Source: Trematomus loennbergii
Taxonomy: Eukaryota; Chordata; Actinopteri; Perciformes; Nototheniidae
Length of the DNA stretch: 64,000 nucleotides
NCBI GenBank assembly: GCA_012861695.1
Contig: JAAOOA010000033.1
Span: forward strand, 21,183,434 to 21,247,433
Reading direction: 5' to 3'
The notes below the pieces were generated by a model that did no database searches, was not told the DNA's origin, and saw only the letters and a list, made by a program, of their open reading frames with translations. Positions within the stretch are counted from its first letter, which is position 1; every line of letters begins with the position of its first letter. Below are positions 37,869 through 52,957 of this stretch, one piece after another. The translations under genes and the position numbers were made by a program.

Positions 37869-37872
37869 TTAA

Positions 37873-38877
37873 GTTAATTGCTTATCAAATTTGAGTTGCT
37901 TTTGATTAATTAAGGCTTGGATAGGTACATTTGAGAAGGCAGTGAGAGTAGGTAAGATCTTAAAATTATTCAAACAAAAAACCTAGCTCAATGCCGCCAA
38001 TCCTTTTCCAGCAATAATCAGCACTAGCTTCAAAAGTCGTTACATTTAGCGAACAAAGTTCTAATGTTGGCTATTTTGACAACCCCTACAGACCACTTCA
38101 CCATAATAATCTTAGGTTGGCCGTCCAATCAATACATTCGACCGAACAAAATGATATATCATCATTAACGCATGAGTACTGAATAGTTACTTCATCCCCC
38201 ATACATTATCGTTATCTTTACAATTAGTTATTAATGAGAAATCAAAGACAGGTTTCTTTAACACGTTTATTTTGTTCATCATATACATTAACAATAACAT
38301 ACATGGATATTATGAACATAATATAACTTCACACATAAGGATTAAGCATGAGGGACTACTTAGGAACTTAAGAACCACTTTTCACTTTACTTGGGTGGAC
38401 AGAAAATCAGTAGGCTAACTCATTTTAAAGAAATTCCTTCTTCTCTTGTTTCTTATTTTACTAATCATTAGCCATAATATGTGATAAGGAGTTATACTCG
38501 TTAACTTAGGATTCACCAGCAGTTATTTCCTCTTCCCCCCCCTCATTTGTTCCCTGTTAACTCCTTTTGTGTCCCTTAATGTAGTGTTCCCAAAAAGTGT
38601 ACTTTGATGATTACCTTCTTCTCCTTATAAGATAAATAATGCTATAAACAAGCCATTTTCATTTTTAAATAGCATGTTTTTAAATGTACTCTCCAAAAGT
38701 TGAATGAAACTTTAAAAAACAAAAGGAATTCCTTGGCCCCCCTTTTGGGACCACTGTTCTGGGCTTGAGGTTTGACATTAAAGTTAGTAAGCTAACCTTG
38801 AATAACAACAAGAGGCTGCTCCAGTCTTTTATCTTCACATACTTTGCATACAACTGTGTGTTTCCTCCTCCTTTAGG
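37873..38877. other. Non-coding intergenic DNA
   Basis: AT-rich sequence with no recognised gene or repeat. Confidence 0.4.
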
Positions 38878-39024
38878 ACTCTGTCCTGCACAGAAGCGTG
38901 CCAGGATGTTCAGGGGGCCACCTCAGGCACGCGTCCTCTCCCCTCATTACAATATCAATGGAACCCCACCCCCAGCCGCCTACTATCACCATGCACATAA
39001 CACACGCGTTCCAGGGTGGAATTA
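38878..39024 (+). CDS. Candidate terminal coding exon, gene unknown
   Basis: An excellent acceptor (TTTCCTCCTCCTTTAG) leads into an open stretch of 48 residues that ends at TAA. It is rich in Pro, Tyr, His and Arg: QKRARMFRGPPQARVLSPHY, then TPPPAAYYHHAHNTRVPGWN. The composition differs from neighbouring random frames and looks like a disordered protein tail. I do not recognise the family. Upstream exons were not identified, except possibly 35850-36183. It could be a chance frame. Confidence 0.35.
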
Positions 39025-39420
39025 ATAAACACAGAAATGTCATGCAGTTGTCATCTTGAAATCTCTGACTTTATGTCAGTTTGTTGAATTTGTTCCTTCC
39101 CTTTCTGAATCAAACTTGCTTTTTATATCTATTAGTGATTGTGTTGATGTATTACACCACCATCGCTGTTTGGATACAGAAGTTTACGCACCTTCAAGCG
39201 ACCATAACCATAAAGTAGCGAACAGAACACCAATGCTTATTTTAAGGTTGTGAAACTTAAATTACCTTATATTATAATATAAATCTGATGCTGTTCACTA
39301 TTAAATCGGTCATTCGGGTGGATCAGCTTTAAAGTAAATAACCGTTTAGGTGTGTTTACCCTCCACCATCCAGCGACGACAGCTGCTGAAACCGACGGCC
39401 AGCCAGAACCCTCCTAAATC

Positions 39421-39552
<132 letters not shown>

Positions 39553-39683
39553 GGGTCCTGCAGAGTTTGGACTATCATGTTGCTTTTGTCTGGACTCATG
39601 CGAACAGCTGTATGGTAATCAACGGCACATGGTCGACCGTGTGGGGCTCCAAACCGGCTATTGTCTCCCCAAAGCGTCCACCC

Positions 39684-39893
<210 letters not shown>

Positions 39894-40219
39894 CTCCCCC
39901 TTCCTTCTTGTATACCCCCGCACCCTTCTCCAGGAGCGCGACAGAGGTCTGAATAGCCGCCAGACGCACAATAGTCCCTCTCCAGGACCTGCCCACTTTC
40001 TTTGTCACCCCACACGCGTTGGAGCAATTACAATGTTGGGCATAAAGAAAGAGAAGTTATATGTGCTATTCTTCACCGCTTCCTTCTGATCTTTGTGTAG
40101 GCCAGCTCCAAAGAAAAAACAAATAATGATCTGTATATTGGTGAAACATTTAATGTAGTGATGATGTAATGCAGGAGTCATTGATTGTATAGTTTCCTGG
40201 CACGCTCATTGTTTGACAC

Positions 40220-40227
40220 ATTCCCAC
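40220..40227 (-). promoter_or_regulatory. Candidate RBPJ/Su(H) site upstream of dlc
   Basis: ATTCCCACA on the + strand gives TGTGGGAA on the minus strand, a full match to the YGTGGGAA consensus bound by the Notch effector RBPJ. It lies about 370 bp upstream of the TATA box. Direct regulation by Notch is inferred. Confidence 0.45.
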
Positions 40228-40593
40228 AAATCTGGATGTAAAAGTATTTTACATATTTTTATGGCGTGTGTGTTATATAAGGCATATAATCTACAGTTTT
40301 CCTTCCACTCAGTTATAAGATAGAAGACATTAATGTTGGCCTCACGAGCTTGGATAGACCTTTTGTGGCGCGTTTGATTCAATTCCACCACCCACATGCG
40401 TTAGGATTCATACAGATATGCTTAGATATCTGCCTTGCACTAGCTTATGCATATCCTTATTACAAATTCAGTCCAGGTGTAATGTGGGTTTCTAAATCCC
40501 CAGGCAGGCGGGCAGGCTGGGCCCCCGTGTCAGGCTGCTCCCTGAGGTCTGCCCTGCTCCTCCTCTTTGCCAGTGACGCGCAGCAACAGAGAG

Positions 40594-40600
40594 TATAAAA
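40594..40600 (+). promoter_or_regulatory. dlc: TATA box of dlc
   Basis: TATAAAA within GAGAGTATAAAACCACTC predicts transcription starting near 40625, about 200 nt before the ATG at 40826. Confidence 0.65.
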
Positions 40601-40825
40601 CCACTCTGCGCCTTTTACGAAGCAGAACCAAAACAAGTGGAATACCAACCAGGACCGAGTAGAAGCCTGTCAGCAGAAGACAAGGATTTAGGATAGACCA
40701 CCAGGATAACAGATGTCAAAGGGATGAAACTTTTTTAATTTTGATCCAACATTTTTTGGGAATATTATCGCAAGCGACGAATGCGAACATTCACATAGAA
40801 CTGGAAATCAAACTCCGAGAAGAAA

Positions 40826-45189
<4,364 letters not shown>

Positions 45190-46020
45190 AACACTGAAGG
45201 AACATGGGACGTTCATACAGGGGTAAAGAAATATTAGCACTTGTTGCTCCTCTCTTGTCATGCACAGTGAAGAAAGGAGCGAATCCATGAGTTGAAAACC
45301 ACTCATGCAGAAGATGTACCATTAAAAATGTAAGCATACAAAAAAAAAAGACAAATGAACTATTCTGTTGAAGATGATTTCAAAGATTTTGACTAGGTGT
45401 ATGGGGCAAAGCTCTTCCACGTTTCAGATCCAAAGAAACAAATAATACGATCAACCCTTCATAGGACCTACAACACAAACCAAATACAGGAAGTCACAAA
45501 ACTCTTTGGAAAAATATGTATAAATGAGATATTGTTTTTTTAATATGTTCACTTTGTTTGGCTGTTTCTCATTTTTTAAACACTGATTTTTGTGTTTGCT
45601 TTTCAATCTTCCTTTGGACTTTATTTCCTTATTGTGCGTACCATCATAATTATAATTTATATTATTTATTTATTTACAAAAATGTTGTTATTAATGTCTT
45701 CTCTTCGATTGTCAAAGATGTAGAGATATATTTATATGATGCTGAATGAAGACCGACACTTGATGTAGCTGGATGTTTTACGGCTGTGTGAAATATCCCA
45801 AAGATATTCAGAGCAGGGATATGAAGACAATGTGCTTTTACACAAAGTCAGCCGTTACTGTAATTTATATATATATAGTTTATATACTACTGATTAAATT
45901 GCTCTTTCATGTGCCATTTTATGTTCATGCCAAAGTTTGTGTTATGTTTTCATTCATATTATTTAATTTCATCATGTTGTTGTTGTGATGTCAAATAAAC
46001 AATTTGCTTTAATGCTATTC
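45190..46020 (+). promoter_or_regulatory. dlc: dlc 3' UTR with AU-rich element and polyadenylation signal
   Basis: About 800 nt of AT-rich sequence after the dlc stop. It contains overlapping AUUUA motifs (ATTATTTATTTATTTAC at 45661-45677), a class II AU-rich element form associated with rapid mRNA decay, and ends with AATAAA at 45994-45999. Fast turnover fits a cyclic segmentation gene, but function here is inferred. Confidence 0.6.
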
Positions 46021-46106
46021 TGGTTTTGTCTCTCAATACTTCAGGGAAATAAGATGAGATTATCCGATAACATTGTGTATAATCAGGTGTCACCAAGAAG
46101 ACTTAA

Positions 46107-46519
46107 AGGGGCCCTATTATGCTTTTTGGGGTTTCCCTTTCCTGTGGTTTGTTATATAGGTATGTAAATGGTCTGCAAAGGCTAAAATACCAAAGTTCCT
46201 TCCAGAGGGAGTTCCTCTCACACACCCCCAGTGACATCACTATACACTTGCGCTTCTTCTGGCTAGCACCTCAACACATCGTACGTGATAAGCAAAATTG
46301 TGAAACATCTGTAAGTGGTTGACCAATCACAGCAGAGCCAGCCAGCTAACCAATCAGAGCAGACTAGGCTCTGGTTTCAGACAGAGGGTGAAAAGAGGTG
46401 CTGCAGTACAGGCAGTATGAGAAAAATAAAGAGCTTTCTGAACATGAAAGCATGGAGACATGTCCCAGTAGAGACACTACATACTGATATACACCTAAAC
46501 ATTTGCACAAGAGGGCCCT
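46107..46519 (+). mobile_element. piggyBac-type MITE, family A, complete copy
   Basis: A 413-bp element between TTAA duplications at 46103-46106 and 46520-46523. The ends AGGGGCCCTATTATGC and AGGGCCCTCTTGTGC (reverse complement of the right end) form terminal inverted repeats. It shares internal blocks with the copies at 9.0 and 24.7 kb. No coding capacity. Confidence 0.8.
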
Positions 46520-46988
46520 TTAATATATTATCCACTGAAAACGTACACCCTCAAAAACTACTTAGAATATAAAATATATCATGCCAGTGCCCATAAGGAA
46601 AGTGAACACTCAGGAGAACCGAGCAGTGCTGTAGGAAATGTTTACATCATAAAGGAATTAAAAAACGGTATAATCAATCATCTTATTGATTGGTATTGAC
46701 GCTGTGAACCAATGTACAAATAAAAAGGTATACATTGTAGCTATCTATGTTGCAGAGGTCAGATGCTATTAGTTGTGAGTCAGCCATAATGATTCCACTT
46801 TGCAGTGCTGGAGTAAATACACTATGTTACCTTGTAGTTTAATTCGAAATGCCATTTAAGTCATGCACTGGTTCAGATGGTTATTTGTATACCCCGTGTG
46901 TAAACATCCCAGGAGGACAGAATGTTGTCCCTGCCTCCCCCCCACTCCTCCAGAGGAAGGGAACCAGTCACACCAGCGCACAGCAGAC

Positions 46989-49900
46989 ATGGCAGCCGAG
47001 CGCACCGGAGCGGCTCTCGAGGAAACGGACGAGGTACATTCATCAGATTTGGAGTTTCAGGAACACGGTGGTAACATCCAGAAGAGACATGCCCGGGTTA
47101 CCGTGAAGTACAACCGGAAGGAGCTGCAGAGGCGGCTGGACGTGGAGAAGTGGATCGACGAGAGCCTGGAGCGGCTGTACGCGGGGCAGGTGGGTGGAGC
47201 AGCGACCTTACATTCTAAAACAAATCTGTATTGTACAAAAAGCAGTGGTGGGACAAATGTCCAGACACTTACTTTCTTGTCATGCAATTGGTTATTTGTC
47301 CTTTTTACCTTAAACTGATATTCCACTGGTTTGTAATGCAAAATCTGAAAAGTAACTAAAGCTGTCAGACAGAGACAGTACATCTGTTGGAGTAAAAGTA
47401 CAATATTTATATGAGATGTAGTGAAGTATGAAGTAGCATTAAATGGAAATACTTAAGTAAAGTACAAGTTACTCAAATTGTACTTAAGTACAGTTCTTAA
47501 GCAAATGAATTTAGTTACTTTCCACCGCTAATAATAAGACAGTATCCTAATCAAACAAAATGTCATTAAAGATTATGTACAATTCTGAAGGTGTGACTCC
47601 ATAGTTTAAGTATGGGAAATGAGGCAGGAAGCTTTCAATATAAAGTTATTATATTTCAATAATTTGGTATATTGAGATTACACAGTCCTGAGCTGCAGGC
47701 CTCCTGAGGGGATGATCATTAGGAGGAGAGGTGGCCCACCCTGGTTCTCCTTACAAGGCCAAGCATCCTGTGCTCCACAGCTGTCCCCTTCCCAGAGATA
47801 TGTATATGTCTCTGGGCTTGCCTTACATGGTCACTGTGGAACTGAGAGAGAACATAATTTATGTGAAAAAGGATACGGAGCAGAGAAGGAGCTGTTGTTC
47901 AAATCCCAGGAGGACACCTCACATCTGGACTCTGAGGCGACTGACAGGGATTAAGGGTCTCTCAAGAGGACATTTTTGGACATGAAGTGCCTGTTTGTGC
48001 TGTTTAGCCAAGTATGTTAAATTATAGAACATATCAGCAGATCATCTCAATGATAAGGCATTTCTTTGAAGCAAAATGACCAAATAGGGCTCAATGGATT
48101 CAAGGAATTCACAGGCTTTAATTGTCTTATGCATAAAGCTATTTCGTTAGCAAGGAAAATCTTAAATTCCAAGCTCCTCCAACAATGCAACTTACTATAT
48201 ACTTAACATCAAAAGAAAAATACACACAATAGTGCAATAGACATGAAATTGCAGGAATAAGACGACATATATATAAAATAGAATAAGTTAATTTGACATA
48301 TTATACAGTAGAATAAACATTCCAATAATATATAAATATGTGTTTTTTTGGAATGAATAGATGTACAGAGTATCAGTGTAATTTAAACACAGAGAATGAA
48401 GCCTTCCAATCAATGGCATATTCACATGAACCTCACATCAAAACATAGATTTGATGCGGTATTAGACGAGAAAATTGTCACTTTGGAAACTCTTATTTTC
48501 ATTATAATGGTTCATATCTGTTTTGTTAGTTAGTAGTATTCTCTAACTACTCTAGACAGGATTTATTTTGTTAAACACACACAAACAGAGGTGTGTTTTT
48601 CCAGTGAGATGGACCTGGATGTGGACGATGTGACCTGGATGTGATCTGTGGGGCTGTAGAGCAGAAGTCCTGTCTGTGTCAATGGGATTACACAGTTCAG
48701 TGGTAGCCTATCTATGGGCAGATTGGACTGTCCCTTTCGCCCAGCTAAACTGGAACAACGACTGTTTGTTTAAACAGAACAAGCCACTCTCTCATTGCTA
48801 AGTGAACATTGTCCCCATTCAGAGCCTAAACATGCAAGTGATGGATATGCAATGTGTGCAGACGGACTCTAAAGTCTTCAGTTGCTCGACACATGGTTCC
48901 AGGATGCTAAATATTTCCTTCTGCTATTATCTCCACCAGTACCTGAGGGTTCCCTGGAATGAACTGTTTGTGTAAATGGACCTTGGCTCCTGCGTATATT
49001 TACAGTTGCACCAATATTTGTAGCCGTGGTATTTCTATGGCTGCAGGTCAGTCAGTTTGTTCTTAGGCCACCATGAGGTTCATTGTGCAGTGCAGAGGGA
49101 AATAGCTTGTCAACGAATGAATGGATTGCCCTGACATTTGCTACAGTTATTCAATGTCTGTACGGATGATAAATGAACGTTCCCTTTGACCCATTGACTT
49201 TTCCTCTTGCAACACCAGATGGCCAGAGTTCATCTTAAATACATATTTCAACATTTAGGCTATTGATGGATTGAAAATTATTGTTTTTTTAGATATCAGT
49301 GGTTCTCAGAAAGTAAATTGTCCTCTGACTTTTCCTCTTGCGCCACCATGAGCTTAACCCTCTGGCATACTGTTGCCCTCAGGCAACACACCACTTTTTT
49401 CGACCTCAGACTGGCCCTCTAAATATTTTAATTTTTTTAAATATATACAATGTCACCTGACATGCTGGTGTCCAATACAATGAGGGAATTATATGGGTGT
49501 GGCATTTTGTCTGGGGGTGGAGCAGTCCTTTCTGCAAGCAAAGCTGCAGGGGACTCAGGGCCACCACTTGGTAAGATACATTTCACCTTTTAACATATTA
49601 GAAATGTACACAACTTAAAATAACGATCAGGCTGTTAGGGCTATTCCGTCTGACAGTGAAGGTCAAGATAGGGTTAGGCACACAGACACACACACATATA
49701 CACACACACACGTACAGGGCCCCTATTTCTTCTGAATTGTAGAAATCCTTGGTGTTTCAATACCCTCGTAGCACATTGTTGCCCTGAGGCAACAAACCTA
49801 CCCCTGGTTGAGGGGTGTGGGGGGTCACATTTTAAAATTGATATAATATCAGGGACCCCTAAGCTCCTAAAACACATGGTGAAACATTTTTTCCAAAATA

Positions 49901-51293
49901 AAAAGTCATGCCATAGAGCAGGGGTGGGGAACCTTTTTCCTCTCAAGGGCCATTTTACTGTCATATAGTATTTTATACCTGTTTTTCATTTGTTCTCTTA
50001 TTTTTTTACAACTATAATGATCATATACAGATGTGCCTTTACCATGGTTGTAGAAAAAGCTTCTTATATTCGTTAGCATAGCTAGCTAACCAGATGCTAA
50101 TAACAACAAAGTTATTGACTGTATGATCAGTATGTCAGATGAACAGATCGCCACTGGGCTTACAACTAAAGACACAGCCAGTTTTTGCGGCATGTGTACG
50201 GCTCCTTATGGGTACTGCAATTTTTGAAGTGCCGGGTCGACGTTCTGGTGCTCTCCGTCAGCACTACACCCCTGTCAGATGAGACATATACCACGTGATG
50301 ACACGTTAGGCTCGTGTTGTGTTCAAGGTCCCTGACCTTGGCCAGGAAAAACAGGCACTTGCTTTTTAATTCTTTTGCGGTCCATTTTTTTTACCTCCAG
50401 GGCCGTACCAAATGGTCTCGCGGGCCGGAGGTTCCCCACCCCTGCCATAGAGGGTTAACATTTTTTCTATTTTTAAGTATCTCAACAATTATTTCTGTGA
50501 AATTTGGTACAGACATTCATGATTTTGGCAATTGCGATAACTGTGATCCCCAGACCTACTTATGACCTGATACCTGATGGCAATCCTATCAGCCTTAGCT
50601 GTACTTTGTGTTAAATGCTATCTAGCAAACGTTAGCATGCTAACATGCTAAACTATCTGCAGTCTCGCAGACCCACTTATCTACAGATACTGAGATATTT
50701 TCCTAATCCTAACACTAGCTGTGTGTCCGCACAAAGACCTAGACCGTTAGATCATAATATCTGCTTAACATCAGCAGGCTAGCATTGTTAGCATGTTGAC
50801 AGCTTAGTGAAGCCTTACAGAGCCACGAGCATGGCTTTTCACTTTAACAGTGTATCAAAATTAATTATGCTTAAAGGTTGCTTATTATACTCTTTTTCAA
50901 CAATATATTATAGGTCTTAATTATGTACAAAACAAGTCTCTGAAGAGTTTGGCTGAAATACCAAACAGATCATGCATTGTAGCATCTAACATGCCATAAA
51001 CCCCTCTGTTTCAGCAATGTTTCAAAAGTGCTGATTCTGTGTATTTAGCTTTAATGCTAATGAACTGCTGCTGGCCACGCCCCTCTGAAAAGTGATTGGT
51101 TTGAAAAAAAACAAAGGTACTCTAGGAGGAGATTCAGGTAATAAGGTGGGGGGGTTACCTTGGTTGGTTATTGGCTAATGGTTGCACAACCCAGAAAAAC
51201 CTTGTGACATCACAAAGTGGCCAAAATCTGATCAGCTCATTTTTAGAGAGGTTTTTATATAGATGGATCAAGACAAAAAGAGAGCGAACCTTT

Positions 51294-51371
<78 letters not shown>

Positions 51372-51953
51372 GTTTATTTATATGGTTCAGTATGATACTT
51401 TATTATAATGTTTACGATAATTAAGAGTCTGTACGGGTTTGTTTTATCAGGAAGGTGACATGCCAGAGGAGGTGAACATTGACGACCTGATTGGCCTGCC
51501 TAACGATGATGAGCGAGTCAAAAAGTTACAGGTAACATGACCTGTGTGTGAGAAACTGTTGAAGGTGCTGGTTATGAAACAGGAGGAGGGTTTACAGTGG
51601 AGAATATTTAATAGTGCAGTGTTAAATAATGGTTTAAATTCACCTCATGCTCATGATTGAAGTCTTTCTGCACCAAGATGAAGATATTTTGTGAAGAGAA
51701 CCAACATTAACACACACATATTCACAATAACCCTTACACATCATTGCTATTTTATGATTTTATGATTTTCTTTTTAATCTTAATTACTTGGACTATTCTG
51801 TTCAACAATTCACTCATATACATATGTTATAGTTGATACTGTAACAGTGATTGATATTGTTAGGTCTTAAAATTACTATGTGTCTGGTTTGTTAAAACAT
51901 TATCCCTCTTTCTTTGACAGGAGCTCCTTCGAACGTGCAACAACAACACAGAG
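46989..51953 (+). CDS. ppp1r14a: CPI-17-type PP1 inhibitor, first three coding exons
   Basis: Encodes a phosphorylation-dependent inhibitor of myosin phosphatase (PP1), which raises smooth-muscle calcium sensitivity in mammals. Exon 1 spans 46989-47189 (67 codons), exon 2 51451-51531 and exon 3 51921-51953, all phase 0 with good donors and acceptors. The conserved core RHARVTVKYNRKELQRRLD places the inhibitory Thr at residue 38, the same number as in mammalian CPI-17, and keeps Tyr41. VEKWIDESLERLY and DMPEEVNIDDLIGLPNDDER follow. It is closer to PPP1R14A than to PPP1R14B or C. The usual last exon, which should encode the FIxELLxKLxGL segment, was not found before 64000. It may lie beyond the window or be lost behind transposon insertions. 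Residue 42 is Asn where mammals have Asp. Confidence 0.85.
47243..47530 (-). mobile_element. hAT-like non-autonomous repeat, second copy
   Basis: GGAGTAAAAGTACAATATTT, then AAATACTTAAGTAAAGTACA and TTACTTTCCACCGCT match the AAGTAC family at 20449-20960. The left end CAGTGGTGGGAC and the right end (reverse complement AGCGGTGGAAAGTAAC) are compatible with hAT-type termini. The boundaries are approximate. Confidence 0.5.
48090..48400 (-). repeat. LINE-derived 3' tail repeat in a ppp1r14a intron
   Basis: Shares CTCCTCCAACAATG and GGCTTTAATTGTC-type blocks with the repeats at 16405-16800 and 59680-59950. The family was not assigned. Confidence 0.45.
49070..50835. repeat. GCTAAC-rich dispersed fish repeat, interrupted
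   Basis: Contains the fish blocks GACTTTTCCTCTTGCGCCAC and TTAGCATGCTAACATGCTAA, and a GCTAGCATTGTTAGCATG stretch with TACAGAGCCACGAGCATGGC. The repeat is split by the hAT MITE at 49919-50444. The class is uncertain. Confidence 0.45.
49919..50444 (+). mobile_element. hAT-type MITE with perfect target duplication
   Basis: A 526-bp element with near-perfect terminal inverted repeats CAGGGGTGGGGAACC and GGTTCCCCACCCCTG. An 8-bp target duplication CCATAGAG (49911-49918 and 50445-50452) flanks it. An 8-bp duplication and CAGGGGTG ends are typical of hAT elements. No transposase. Confidence 0.88.
50871..51260 (+). mobile_element. Possible piggyBac-type MITE, family C, left part
   Basis: TTAA followed by AGGTTGCTTATTATACTC resembles the start of the other TTAA elements. 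The internal block TACCAAACAGATCATGCATT and GCTGGCCACGCCCCTC is shared in style with family B. No right terminus was found before the TCA array at 51295. Confidence 0.45.
51295..51369 (+). repeat. (TCA)25 trinucleotide repeat in a ppp1r14a intron
   Basis: A pure 75-bp array, 81 bp upstream of ppp1r14a exon 2. On the sense strand it reads UCAUCAUCA. Confidence 0.98.
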
Positions 51954-52957
51954 GTATGTTTAACTTGGATGTTTTTAGATTTGTCATTATTATGCATATA
52001 CATTATATGCAAATGTACAGTTTAAGTGTCTGTGTACAAATACACACACTGGTCACATGGACCTAAAGGGAAGCTGCAGCTTCTGACACCTCGTCCCATA
52101 GTTTCTCCACATGCTTTAACAATGGCTTTCTGTGCTCTCTTGCCTTTTTCTGTTCATTTAAAACTGAAACAATGAGTCTTTCTGGACTCAGGCGTTGGCC
52201 TCGCTGTGGCCTGGTCTGAGATGCAAACGCTGGCAAAAGAGCAGGGAGGGTCAGTGTAGCTGCTGCTTTCTAACTCACACGCTGCTGGGGAGCATTGTTA
52301 AGAGAAGTCCATATTTTTTTAAGTCTTAAAACAACATGTATGTGTGTACACTAAAATAATTATAGTATTATATTATTAATAATAAGTTTAAACTGGACAT
52401 ATAAAGATCCCCTTCTTATATGCCTCAGATGGTAATGATTGCGAAACTCAAAGTCCTTGCTCTGTGTAAAGATTTATCCCAAAGTGTATCTGAAGTCAAT
52501 ATGTGACTTCAACAGTCTGAGTTTTTTAAATTAAGTGGGCATCTTTCAAAGTAAATCTTATAAAACAGGTTCTGTGTTCCCATGCAGTGGATGAAGAAAA
52601 AGTATGTAAATGTTGTAACCTTATTTCAACATCAGATGAATGGCAGAATTTGCCTCTCAACACGTTCTTTGAAAAGGTTTTAAAGGGAATCTCTTGATAA
52701 GTAGTATGAAAAGAAGAACAATATTTATTTTTATTTGAATGCTGATTAATATCTATAAAACTAAAACAAATGAATCTACAGTCTAACAAATGTTTACAGT
52801 CAGTATCAAGATAACTTTCGCAGCTGTACCTGTGTTGTTGCCATAACACAGCATGTCACTGTGATTCCTATCAGGCTAAAGATGCTCATACTCAGTATTT
52901 GACAAAGTAAGCAGTAGAAGAGGTCACCCAAAGTTGATGCTCAAATAAGTCAAATCA
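51954..52957 (+). other. Non-coding DNA after ppp1r14a exon 3
   Basis: Presumed intron 3. No match to the expected last exon of CPI-17 was seen. AT-rich, no recognised repeat. Confidence 0.4.

Larger units (their letters stand above)
47190..51450 (+). other. ppp1r14a intron 1, transposon-rich
   Basis: A 4.26-kb intron holding an AAGTAC-type hAT-like repeat, a retrotransposon tail, a GCTAAC-type dispersed repeat split by a hAT MITE, a piggyBac-like left end, and a (TCA)25 array. The open stretch at 47712-47985 shows no recognised domain. Confidence 0.8.

Noticed and set aside
47712..47985. Overlapping frames in the ppp1r14a intron
   Set aside because: No domain and no splice phase compatible with exons 1 and 2. 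Including them would break the conserved YAGQ-EGDMPEE junction.
51155..51395. Open frames with poly-Met or poly-Ile tracts
   Set aside because: They come from the TCA trinucleotide array in an intron.
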